Source of the DNA: an uncultured Candidatus Poseidoniales archaeon
Lineage (GTDB): Archaea; Thermoplasmatota; Poseidoniia; Poseidoniales; Thalassarchaeaceae
Assembly: GCA_902511005.1 (NCBI GenBank)
Contig: CABXDN010000001.1
Span: forward strand, 1-64,000
DNA: 64,000 nt
Direction of reading: 5' to 3'
Position numbers and translations under genes: made by a program. Below, one piece after another: positions 1 to 8,167 of this stretch. The notes beneath the pieces were generated by a model. It had not been told where the DNA came from. It ran no database searches and saw only the letters and a list, made by a program, of their open reading frames with translations. The first letter of the stretch is position 1, and every line of letters begins with the position of its first letter.

Positions 1-1545
1 GATGACGGATGGCTCGATATTGATGAGTTGGCCTGTAATACTGATTCATTAGATAATAATTCGATTCCAGTAGATACTGACCTTGATTCCGTCTGCAATC
101 TAATAGATGAAGATGATGATGATGATGGATATTTGGACGATAACGATTTGTTCCCACTAGACAATACAGAATGGCAAGATAATGATGGTGATGGTAGAGG
201 CGATAATTCTGATTTAGATGATGATAATGATAGTTGGTTAGATGCTGAAGAGGATTCTTGTGGCACTGACAGTAATAACTCGACATCAATACCTGAAGAC
301 ATAGATGGAGACAGAATATGCAATATCCTAGATGAGGATGATGATGGAGATGGTGTAATCGACGCATTCGATGCCTTTCCACTAGATGTTAACGAAACCT
401 CTGACTATGATTTAGACGGCATAGGAGATAATGGAGATGATGATGACGATAATGATAATTGGTCCGATTCTGACGAAGTAAATTGCGGATCCGAACAGAT
501 CGATGCAAATTCAACACCGGACGACTTGGATATGGATATGATATGTGACATCATGGATTCTGACGATGATAATGATAATTACGAAGATTCACAAGATGAT
601 TTTCCAAGAGACCCAAATGAGTGGAGCGATTTTGATAATGATGGCTTAGGAGATAATGCAGATCTTGACGATGATAATGATAATTGGTCAGATTTAGATG
701 AGTTCTCTTGTATGACTGAGTCACTAAACTATAACTCTACACCTGTAGACTCAGATTCGGATAACTTGTGCAATCAAATTGACGATGATGATGATGGTGA
801 CGGCATCAACGATTCTGATGATGCCTTCCCACTAGACTCTACCGAATTTTCAGACTTAGATGAAGATGGCATCGGAGATAATAGTGATCAAGATAGAGAT
901 GGAGATGGCGTAGAAAATAGCCTAGATATATTTCCGGATGACATATTAGAATCAGCAGATTATGATGGAGACCTAATAGGCGATAATGCTGATGAGGATG
1001 ACGATGGTGATGGATGGACTGATTTAGAAGAGATTGCAGCAGGATATAATCCATTGAACTCAGAGGAATATCCTCTTGATACAGACAATGATGGAATTGA
1101 AAATAAAATTGATGATGATGATGACGGCGATGGGATTCTAGATACAACAGAAAATACTTGTCAAACAGACCCTCTTAATTCAGATTCAATACCAACTGAT
1201 TTTGATAATGATGGTATTTGTGACTACTCAGATATTGATGACGATGGAGATGGAGCTGCTGATGAACTAGACGCATTTCCTTTTGACCCTACAGAATACT
1301 CTGATATTGACTCCGATGGGATAGGAAATAATGCTGATGATGATGATGATGGAGATGGATGGACTGATTATCAAGAAAACAACTGTATATCTAATTCTCA
1401 AGATCCAAATAGCATACCTGTTGATTCTGACAACGATGGAATTTGTGACCAGATGGAATCGGAAGGCACATCGGGACTGCCGGGTTTTGGTTTAATCTCT
1501 GCAATTGCTATGCTAGCTTCCGCAGCATTCGCAAGGAAGGAATGA
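1..1545 (+). CDS. Asp-rich calcium-binding repeat surface protein with PGF-CTERM-like tail (5' truncated)
   Basis: The frame is open from the first base of the window, so the track start (a TTG at 28) is only an artefact of the edge and the N-terminus is missing. The protein is built from thrombospondin type 3-like repeats rich in DDDGDG-type calcium loops. They follow a long period of about 75 residues: a W-x-D-x-x-E start, a Cys, a second Cys in an 'ICN/ICD' motif, a DAFPLD motif and a DGIGDN motif. The C-terminus reads LPGFG followed by a hydrophobic stretch and a basic ARKE end, which resembles the archaeal PGF-CTERM sorting signal. It is therefore probably an extracellular, lipid-anchored, calcium-stabilised stalk or adhesin. 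The ligand or partner is unknown. Confidence 0.85.
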   Translation, partial: DDGWLDIDELACNTDSLDNNSIPVDTDLDSVCNLIDEDDDDDGYLDDNDLFPLDNTEWQDNDGDGRGDNSDLDDDNDSWLDAEEDSCGTDSNNSTSIPEDIDGDRICNILDEDDDGDGVIDAFDAFPLDVNETSDYDLDGIGDNGDDDDDNDNWSDSDEVNCGSEQIDANSTPDDLDMDMICDIMDSDDDNDNYEDSQDDFPRDPNEWSDFDNDGLGDNADLDDDNDNWSDLDEFSCMTESLNYNSTPVDSDSDNLCNQIDDDDDGDGINDSDDAFPLDSTEFSDLDEDGIGDNSDQDRDGDGVENSLDIFPDDILESADYDGDLIGDNADEDDDGDGWTDLEEIAAGYNPLNSEEYPLDTDNDGIENKIDDDDDGDGILDTTENTCQTDPLNSDSIPTDFDNDGICDYSDIDDDGDGAADELDAFPFDPTEYSDIDSDGIGNNADDDDDGDGWTDYQENNCISNSQDPNSIPVDSDNDGICDQMESEGTSGLPGFGLISAIAMLASAAFARKE

Positions 1546-1621
1546 TGGCGCCGACAGCAGGACTCGAACCTGCGACCTGTGGATTAACAGTCCACCGCTC
1601 CACCAACTAAGCTATGTCGGC
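1546..1621 (-). tRNA. tRNA-Asn (anticodon GTT), CCA encoded
   Basis: Read on the minus strand, the gene starts GCCGACA and ends TGTCGGC plus discriminator G and CCA, giving a perfect 7-bp acceptor stem. The anticodon loop is CTGTTAA within a GTGGA/TCCAC stem, so the anticodon is GTT. The T-loop GGTTCGAGTCC is canonical. There is no intron. The encoded CCA abuts the stop codon of the convergent surface-protein gene. Confidence 0.96.
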
Positions 1622-1653
1622 CTAACCTGCCCGCCTGCTCTATCATTCATCAA

Positions 1654-1953
1654 TTAATCGGAAGTAAAAACACCCTCTTGAATTAACAATTTCTTCTTCT
1701 GAGCCACTCCACCAGCTCCACTATACCCTCCTAAACTACCGTCAGACCTCAAAACACGATGACAGGGTATCAAAGGGGGGCGAGGATTTTTACCACACGC
1801 ATTGGCAACTGCCCTATATGACTTCGGAGAGCCGATTAATTCAGCAATCTCCTTGTATGTTCTAACTTCACCATAAGGAATTTTCTTTAATTCGGACCAG
1901 ACTTTAATTTCAAAATCTGTACCAATTAATTCTATTCTTTCACTCCCATTCAA
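1654..1953 (-). CDS. ogt: Methylated-DNA--protein cysteine methyltransferase (minimal domain)
   Basis: This 99-residue protein matches the C-terminal DNA-binding and active-site domain of O6-alkylguanine-DNA alkyltransferases. It has the helix-turn-helix region 'YGEVRTYKEIAELIG', the 'RAVANACGKNP' finger and the catalytic 'IPCHRV' motif. The active-site Cys is present, so it is a real transferase rather than an alkyltransferase-like protein, in which that Cys is replaced. The usual N-terminal domain is absent, so this is the minimal form. It would remove alkyl groups from O6-guanine in one suicidal transfer. Its ATG lies inside the end of the guaA-B gene (14-nt overlap), so it is probably translated from the purE-guaAB mRNA. 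Confidence 0.92.
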   Translation of the reverse strand: MNGSERIELIGTDFEIKVWSELKKIPYGEVRTYKEIAELIGSPKSYRAVANACGKNPRPPLIPCHRVLRSDGSLGGYSGAGGVAQKKKLLIQEGVFTSD

Positions 1954-2884
1954 TTGTACCTGGTGGTTTGTGAGTTATGTCATATACAACACGATTTACT
2001 TGACCTTTTAGTGCATTAGTAATTTCGGTACTAATAGATGCTAAAATTTCATGAGGAATTGGCGAATACTTAGCACTCATTCCATCAATACTAGTTACCG
2101 CTCTAACAACTATTGTTTCACCATGTACTCTGGTATCTCCATGTACACCAACAGACCGGACTGGCAATAGTGCAGCAAAGTATTGCCAAGGTAAATCACA
2201 CTTACCGGCTAATGCGGATTCTCGAATTCTTGTTTCAACAATATGGCAAGCTTCTCTACAAGCCTCAACCCGCGATTCAGTTAAATCTCCGAGAACTCTG
2301 ACTGCTAAGCCAGGACCAGGGAATGGTTGACGTTCACTAGATTTAATTTTCAAGTGCCGGGCTATAGCCCTGACTTCATCCTTATAGAATTCTCTTAATG
2401 GTTCAACGATATCTAAATCAACATCTTCAGGAAGCCCACCTACGTTATGATGAGACTTAATCACATCACGCTCGCCTCCACCGGATTCAATCCAATCGGG
2501 AGCTATAGTACCTTGAACTAAGAACTTAGCACCACATATTTTCTGTTCTTCTTCAAAAACTCGGATGAACTGTTCTCCAATTATTTTTCTCTTCTCTTCG
2601 GGATCTATCACTCCTTCTAAACTTGAGAAAAATCTTTTCGAAGCATTGACAACTTTCAGAGTTATTCCCATTTCAGCAAACATTTCTGCGACTTCAAAAC
2701 TCTCATTTTTCCTCATAAAACCTGTATCTACATAGACACAATGTAGTAAACTACCGACTGCTCGGTGTGCTAATACTGCAGCCACAGAAGAATCTATGCC
2801 TCCTGAACAAGCGATAATAGCGGTATCATTAATTTTATTCTGTAGTTCTTCGATTGCTTCGTCCACTAACATTTCAGTTTTCAT
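1940..2884 (-). CDS. guaAB: GMP synthase ATP-pyrophosphatase subunit (GuaA subunit B)
   Basis: This is the synthetase half of GMP synthase, converting XMP to GMP with ATP and with ammonia from a separate glutaminase subunit. The PP-loop 'SGGIDSS' lies near residue 27. The C-terminal dimerisation part carries 'QPFPGPGLAVR' and ends in the conserved 'KPPGTIEWE'. No glutaminase domain is fused, which is the archaeal split arrangement, and the glutaminase gene is not in the window. The track starts at a TTG. I prefer the ATG one codon later at 2884 because GAGGTGA lies 8 nt upstream. It sits directly behind purE in a purine operon. Confidence 0.95.
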   Translation of the reverse strand: MKTEMLVDEAIEELQNKINDTAIIACSGGIDSSVAAVLAHRAVGSLLHCVYVDTGFMRKNESFEVAEMFAEMGITLKVVNASKRFFSSLEGVIDPEEKRKIIGEQFIRVFEEEQKICGAKFLVQGTIAPDWIESGGGERDVIKSHHNVGGLPEDVDLDIVEPLREFYKDEVRAIARHLKIKSSERQPFPGPGLAVRVLGDLTESRVEACREACHIVETRIRESALAGKCDLPWQYFAALLPVRSVGVHGDTRVHGETIVVRAVTSIDGMSAKYSPIPHEILASISTEITNALKGQVNRVVYDITHKPPGTIEWE

Positions 2885-2889
2885 CAAAC

Positions 2890-3366
2890 TTATTCACCTC
2901 GGAGAGATTCATCATCTGAAATAACCTTAGCAGTTTTCATAACTCTCCAAGCATCATATTGCCTTGCTAGATCTGTATCAACTAGTGCGAGCATCTGTAC
3001 TGCCAATGCACCCGCATTATCGCCTCTATCCACCCCTACTGTAGCAACTGGCATTCCGGGAGGCATCTGTACAATAGATAGAAGACTATCTAATGGTACT
3101 TTCCCCCCTACTGGAACACCAATTACAGGGAGTGTCGTCATAGACGCGATAACCCCTGGCAAGGCGGCAGCCATTCCTGCCATACCAATAAAAATACGAC
3201 AACCTGACTCTATTGACGATTCCACTACTGATTCAAGATATTTGGGTGCACGATGCGCGGAGGCAACTCTTACTTCATGAGATATAGAAAACTCATTGAG
3301 TACAGATACACACTTTTCAGCAATAGGCAAATCAGATTTAGAACCCAATATTATACAAACGTCCAT
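2890..3366 (-). CDS. purE: N5-carboxyaminoimidazole ribonucleotide mutase
   Basis: The 158-residue product has the class I PurE signature 'GSKSDLPIAEKC' at the N-terminus, followed by 'ASAHRAPKYL' and the 'MAGMAAALPG' glycine/alanine loop. The enzyme interconverts N5-CAIR and CAIR in de novo purine synthesis. Length and motif order fit the family. It is first in a minus-strand operon with guaA-B and ogt. No purK is seen in the window, so whether it acts with PurK (class I) or directly with CO2 (class II) cannot be settled from context. Confidence 0.95.
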   Translation of the reverse strand: MDVCIILGSKSDLPIAEKCVSVLNEFSISHEVRVASAHRAPKYLESVVESSIESGCRIFIGMAGMAAALPGVIASMTTLPVIGVPVGGKVPLDSLLSIVQMPPGMPVATVGVDRGDNAGALAVQMLALVDTDLARQYDAWRVMKTAKVISDDESLRGE

Positions 3367-3425
3367 GTCACTCCGATATGAAGACGGTTCAAATGCCTGC
3401 CGTTCATAGGGTTAGAGAAAAATAA

Positions 3426-4280
3426 TCATTCTTCCTCTCTAATTACTATCAAATTAGATGGCCATGACTCTCCCGAAATTTTCAGTGGAGGGTTTATCAG
3501 AAGTCTTGTTAATTCTACACTCGGTAAAAACTTATTATTGAATGGATCATGAATTATCCTGCCTTGATAAACTATACTAAATGCTATAAATTTATTATTC
3601 CCTCTAGTTAATCCTGTGATCTCTGCCGAATAATGGGCCATGTTTTTTGAATATGTTGCAATTAATCCATTTCGGAAATTTTTAGTCAATAAAGTCCATC
3701 CTTCATTGAAAATATTATCGGAAAAATCACTTATTGAAATCGGTAATAACCATCTTGCAGAATTAACTGATAAAGAATTGCTAATATTATTAACAGTTTT
3801 AAACCAAGAATATGAGAAAAAAAGATAACCTAGCCAACCTAGTTTAGGATCAATGATAATATGTAAAATAAACAGGACTATTCCTAAGATAAATGGAATT
3901 ATCTCTAGAGGGAAAAAATTCAAACCCTCACTGTTTCCATTAGAAAACCACAAAAACGGAACTAAAACTAAAATCCATGAGATAGAAAAAAATATAATTG
4001 CAAGATTCTGGTCATCAATAGGTGTTTCATCAGGAAATATTAGTGGAATAGCACTAGCTATTAGGAAAAATAATGACCAAGCTGTTGTGAACAGAATCTG
4101 TGGTCCGATCGGCTGTAATCTCTGCCGCATCCATCCTCTTCCACCAATATCTGGACTAGTGAAATCCCAAGACACTGGAGGATTTTTCTCATCTAATTTA
4201 GTTATGCTTTGATTACTTCTAGAATTAGGCCACCACAGTGGATTACCTAGCAGCCAATCTTGGTCAGCCCCTTGCTGCAT
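3426..4280 (-). CDS. Hypothetical membrane protein, about four TM segments
   Basis: I do not recognise a family. After a polar, Trp-rich N-terminal stretch of about 55 residues there are four hydrophobic segments, at roughly residues 62-82, 92-110, 125-145 and 150-165. A soluble C-terminal region of about 110 residues follows. There is no signal peptide and no obvious catalytic motif. It lies between purE and gcvPB on the same strand with short gaps on both sides, so it may share transcripts with either. The reading frame is long and its AT-rich codon use matches the neighbours. Confidence 0.7.
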   Translation of the reverse strand: MQQGADQDWLLGNPLWWPNSRSNQSITKLDEKNPPVSWDFTSPDIGGRGWMRQRLQPIGPQILFTTAWSLFFLIASAIPLIFPDETPIDDQNLAIIFFSISWILVLVPFLWFSNGNSEGLNFFPLEIIPFILGIVLFILHIIIDPKLGWLGYLFFSYSWFKTVNNISNSLSVNSARWLLPISISDFSDNIFNEGWTLLTKNFRNGLIATYSKNMAHYSAEITGLTRGNNKFIAFSIVYQGRIIHDPFNNKFLPSVELTRLLINPPLKISGESWPSNLIVIREEE

Positions 4281-4317
4281 TATCTCTGCGAGGATGTTAT
4301 GGCTCTTGTTTTTTTGC

Positions 4318-5859
4318 TTAATCTTGGACTGTATGATTCCCAGGGTGGCGCAGAATTAAGTTTCTGGCAGCCCATACTTCATCGACTCTTCCGACATCAG
4401 TTGTATGTGGTGCGGTAGTAACAATTTCAGGGTCTTCAGTTAGTATATTGAGGAAATCTTTAGCAAATTGATCTAGTACTTCTTTCGACTCTGTTTCTGT
4501 CGGCTCAATCATTAGACATTCGGGTACAATCATGGGAAAATACAGAGTAGGAGCCATGACTCCATAATCTAGTAGCCTCTTTGCTATATCTTTTCCAGTT
4601 ATCCCTACTTTGTCTTTTAATTGAATCATAGATAATGTAAATTCATGCATAACAAAATCAGTAGGCGCGCCATCTAGAGGCATAGCGTGAATATTAGATG
4701 CAACTTCAGGGTCAGGATTCATTATCTTATATCTGAGATAGTTAGCATTCAATACTGCGTGTTCAGACATTCTTTCTAACTCTCGACCATACCTTCTGTA
4801 AAATGCCCAGCAACGTACTACTGCACCTGCGTTACCATGCCATTGCTGAACTTTACCAATAGTTTTCTCAGGAGTGATCCAACTATACCAAAATCCATCA
4901 CCAACTCCTTGAGTATCAGAATCATTTAGTTTACGTCGAGATGCCAAAGGAGTAGGGAGATATTTTGCTAAGTGAGCTTTGACGCCAATGGGTCCACTAC
5001 CGGGGCCTCCTCCTCCGTGAGGTTGACTGAAGGTCTTGTGAAGATTATAATGAACTGCGTCAAATCCCATCATTCCAGGATCTGTTTTTCCAATTATTGC
5101 ATTAAAGTTCGCGCCATCGTAGTACATTTGACCACCAGCAGAATGCACTATTTCTGAAGCCTTGGCGATTTCAGGTTCAAAGACACCAAGAGTTGAAGGA
5201 TTAGTGATCATCATTGCAGCGGTATCATCCCCAACGACAGATTGTAGAGCATCTAAGTCAATTCGACCATCTTTACCACTTGGTATCTCAATTATTTCAT
5301 AACCGCACATCGAAGCAGATGCAGGGTTGGTTCCATGTGCAGAGTCAGGAACTATGACTTTGTTTCTATGCCCCTCTCCTCTTTCACGATGGAATTCTTG
5401 AATACACCTCATCGCTGTGAATTCTCCTTGAGCACCAGCAACCGGCTGTAATGTAACTTGATCCATTCCAGAACATACTGCAAGCATCTCTTGCATCTCA
5501 AAGAAAATTGAAAGTATACCTTGAATTTGATGTTCGGGTTGCAAGGGATGCATTCTATCAATTCCTGGCAAGTTAACTATTCTTTCATTAACTCTAGGAT
5601 TGTGCTTCATAGTACACGAACCTAGAGGATAAAAACCAGTATCAATTCCAAAATTTCTCCTTGACAGCCAAGTATAGTGGCGAACTAATTCTGGCTCACT
5701 CGCTCTCGGCCAAGCAGGTGGATTCGATCTCAACATAGATTGAGGAACCGTCTCTTTAATCTGAGAAATCGGTAAAATTGGTTTAGGCTGAGACCAACCT
5801 GCATTGGATGAACCATTGAAGGCGAAAATATCACTCAAGATTCCACCTCTTTTATCCAT
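4318..5859 (-). CDS. gcvPB: Glycine dehydrogenase (decarboxylating) subunit 2, P-protein
   Basis: This is the PLP-binding half of the two-subunit P-protein of the glycine cleavage system. It decarboxylates glycine and passes the aminomethyl group to lipoylated H protein. Family marks include 'YPLGSCTMKHNPR' in the N-terminal part, 'DSAHGTNPASA', and the PLP-lysine motif 'NLHKTFSQPHGGGGPG'. The 513-residue length is typical. The frame starts inside the end of gcvPA, so the two are co-translated. The ATG at 5859 has no clear ribosome site. A TTG at 5838 sits 4 nt behind GAGGTGG and overlaps the gcvPA stop (TTGA), so it may be the true start. Confidence 0.96.
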   Translation of the reverse strand: MDKRGGILSDIFAFNGSSNAGWSQPKPILPISQIKETVPQSMLRSNPPAWPRASEPELVRHYTWLSRRNFGIDTGFYPLGSCTMKHNPRVNERIVNLPGIDRMHPLQPEHQIQGILSIFFEMQEMLAVCSGMDQVTLQPVAGAQGEFTAMRCIQEFHRERGEGHRNKVIVPDSAHGTNPASASMCGYEIIEIPSGKDGRIDLDALQSVVGDDTAAMMITNPSTLGVFEPEIAKASEIVHSAGGQMYYDGANFNAIIGKTDPGMMGFDAVHYNLHKTFSQPHGGGGPGSGPIGVKAHLAKYLPTPLASRRKLNDSDTQGVGDGFWYSWITPEKTIGKVQQWHGNAGAVVRCWAFYRRYGRELERMSEHAVLNANYLRYKIMNPDPEVASNIHAMPLDGAPTDFVMHEFTLSMIQLKDKVGITGKDIAKRLLDYGVMAPTLYFPMIVPECLMIEPTETESKEVLDQFAKDFLNILTEDPEIVTTAPHTTDVGRVDEVWAARNLILRHPGNHTVQD

Positions 5860-7202
5860 TCTTTAATACCACTAACAAGTGACAAAATATCTGATTCGCT
5901 TGTTCTTTCATCACAGCCTATTAGTAAGCATGAAGACATTTCACTCCACCATTGACCTAGTGGTAAGCCTGCCATTACTCCTTTAGAATCCATAAATGCT
6001 ACCGCTTCTCCGGAGTCGCCAGGTAATTTAATTACAAAATCTCTGAAATTGTGTGAATTAGGATGTACTAATTCTACACCTTTAATCGATTGAAGAGCTT
6101 TCTTAGTGACTTCCGTAGATGCTGCGACTCTTTGAGATAAGACTGTGATGCCATCTGGTCCTAAAAGAGACATATGCATAGCGCCCATTAGAGCAATTAA
6201 TGTCTCATTAGAACAAATATTTGATGTGGCCCTATGTCTCCTTATGTGTTGCTCTCTTGTTGAAAGAGTAAGAGTGAATGCCATCTTTTCATTAGAGTCA
6301 TGAGTTTGACCTACAATTCTTCCCGGCATCTGTCGGATATATCTCTCAGTACAAGCAAATATGCCGTAAATTGGGCCTCCAAAGGTAGGTCCTATACCAA
6401 AAGGTTGACCTTCACCTACAACAATATCTGCACCCCATTCGCCAGGAGGAGAAACAACTCCAAGAGAAACGGCATCTACACCGACTATTAAGGCAGTATT
6501 ATCACCAATCAATTCCTTCAACTTTAACAGGCCTTCATCAAGTATTCCAAATGAGTTAGGTTGTTCCACATAAACTGCACAAGAACCATTAGCAATAGAT
6601 GCTGAATCAATATCTAAATGACCATTCAGGTCGTGCTTGAGAATTTGAATATTAATCCCTGCTCCTTGCACATAATTTTCTATGACTGACATTCGATGTG
6701 GAGGAACTAACTCAGAAATGTAGATTGTTTCTTTCTGAGTGGCTTTTTTATTATGAACTCGAACTGCACATGTAATTGCCTCGGCTGCTGATGTAGACGC
6801 ATCATACATGCTAACATTAGATATGGGTAAACTAACAAGTTCAGAAATCATGGTCTGGAATTCCCACATTGCTTGTAACATACCTTGACTAACTTCTGCC
6901 TGATAAGGAGTATAAGACGTCAAGAATTCCCCTCTAGTAGCTAACATCCCTACCATCGTTGGTACGAAATTTCTGGATAACCCCGCTGAAAGAAAAGATG
7001 GTCTAGAATCAAGATTAATATTTGAACCGAGTAGGTGTTGAGCATCTCTCCAAATTTCTTCCTCAGACTGAGGAGGAGGTAGTGGTAATGGTTCGGTTCT
7101 TCTGACTTCTTCAGGAATATTAGAAAACAGTTCATCTATGGATTTTAGGCCCATTATTGAGAGCATTTCTTGTTCCCTACCTAAATTTGGTAATTGGTCC
7201 AT
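5835..7202 (-). CDS. gcvPA: Glycine dehydrogenase (decarboxylating) subunit 1, P-protein
   Basis: This is the 455-residue N-terminal half of the split P-protein. It shows 'PYQAEVSQGMLQAMWEFQT', 'MYDASTSAAEA' and 'GGPIYGIFA', all typical of GcvPA. It forms a heterodimer or heterotetramer with GcvPB. The ATG at 7202 follows GGGGAGA at good spacing. The gene is first in the gcvPA-gcvPB unit, and a TATA-like 'GGTATATAC' lies a short distance upstream on the minus strand. The T protein is nearby at 9847-10986, but gcvH is not in this window. Confidence 0.96.
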   Translation of the reverse strand: MDQLPNLGREQEMLSIMGLKSIDELFSNIPEEVRRTEPLPLPPPQSEEEIWRDAQHLLGSNINLDSRPSFLSAGLSRNFVPTMVGMLATRGEFLTSYTPYQAEVSQGMLQAMWEFQTMISELVSLPISNVSMYDASTSAAEAITCAVRVHNKKATQKETIYISELVPPHRMSVIENYVQGAGINIQILKHDLNGHLDIDSASIANGSCAVYVEQPNSFGILDEGLLKLKELIGDNTALIVGVDAVSLGVVSPPGEWGADIVVGEGQPFGIGPTFGGPIYGIFACTERYIRQMPGRIVGQTHDSNEKMAFTLTLSTREQHIRRHRATSNICSNETLIALMGAMHMSLLGPDGITVLSQRVAASTEVTKKALQSIKGVELVHPNSHNFRDFVIKLPGDSGEAVAFMDSKGVMAGLPLGQWWSEMSSCLLIGCDERTSESDILSLVSGIKEWIKEVES

Positions 7203-7324
7203 CTGTATCTCCCCGGTTGTATATACCTTAGGAAGTGAAATAATGACTTAATTGTTCGTTGCTGAAAATTATACATTAGACCGATACGCTCTTAGAGTTT
7301 AGGAATTAGTCGAGGCATGTTAGA

Positions 7325-8167
7325 ATGAACGTTGCCATCACCGCCTCGGATGCTTTTGTCGCTCCATTTATAGTAGAAATGCTCGGAAAAAGTGCTGTAA
7401 TCATCCCGGATGAAGCAATTAGCGACCAGCTAAAACTAGATGCAATGTTAACTCCTTGTAATGCATTAATACATATTAACTCAAGACCTGTAGAATCTTC
7501 TTTTGAAAGGAATGATCGGCAAACAAAATTAGAGATGATGAATGCGGCAAGACCTATTTTAGATGCAGTAGATAGACATGGAAGTTTACATCTGATAATC
7601 ATAGGTACACTAAGAGTACATCCTCAATGGGAACCTGGAGAGCCTTTCTATGGCCTAGATTCGACTCTCGCTCCAAGAGATACTGCTGCAGAGGGGCAAT
7701 TGTGGATGGAAGAGAATGCTTTGGATCGTGCACAAACTGAAAGACCAGTTAGTGTAATTCGGGCTTCGAATGTTCAGGGGGTACCTCTCTCAGGACCACC
7801 TGGAAATGGGCTTTTACATCGCTGGGCTAACGAATGCCAAATGGGCTGGATAAATGTACCCGGAGATGGTTCAAATCCTAAAGATTTTATTCACGTAGAA
7901 GATTTAGTACAAGTAATAGGAGGTATTATTCAGAATCCACCACTTACTAGGGAAGAGATTGCAGTTGGTTCTGGTAAAGGTATATCAATGCATGATTTAG
8001 CGAATATTTATCAATCAAAAACAGGATGTGAAATTGAACTAAATCAACGAGATGATGATGAAGTATTCGGAGTTGTTGACGCTTGGGTACTCGAAGAAAG
8101 ATTGGGATTCAGACCTAGAATTAGTCTTGAAGAAATGATTGACGAAGCATTTGAGGCGGTTCAGTGA
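7325..8167 (+). CDS. Extended-SDR-fold (epimerase-like) protein with degenerate cofactor motif
   Basis: The 280-residue chain follows the layout of NAD-dependent epimerases/dehydratases. It has an N-terminal Rossmann strand, 'SVIRASNVQG' in the middle, and the late 'DFIHVEDLVQVI' motif that marks extended SDRs. The nucleotide-binding glycines are gone: where the family has TGxxGxxG, this protein reads TASDAFVA. The YxxxK catalytic pair is also not recognisable; the corresponding region reads 'DTAAEGQLWMEE'. It is therefore likely to be a non-catalytic or atypical member, perhaps a binding or sensor protein. It is transcribed divergently from gcvPA and overlaps the EF-hand gene tail to tail by 7 nt. 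Confidence 0.75.
   Translation: MNVAITASDAFVAPFIVEMLGKSAVIIPDEAISDQLKLDAMLTPCNALIHINSRPVESSFERNDRQTKLEMMNAARPILDAVDRHGSLHLIIIGTLRVHPQWEPGEPFYGLDSTLAPRDTAAEGQLWMEENALDRAQTERPVSVIRASNVQGVPLSGPPGNGLLHRWANECQMGWINVPGDGSNPKDFIHVEDLVQVIGGIIQNPPLTREEIAVGSGKGISMHDLANIYQSKTGCEIELNQRDDDEVFGVVDAWVLEERLGFRPRISLEEMIDEAFEAVQ

Noticed and set aside
839-1147. 102-aa minus-strand ORF rich in His
   Set aside because: It is the antisense of GAT-rich Asp repeats, whose complement (ATC/CATC) reads as His and Ile; it is a shadow of the repeat protein.
1-1545. GAT microsatellite or CRISPR-like repeat
   Set aside because: The GAT runs encode conserved Asp calcium loops in one long open frame, with no unique spacers.
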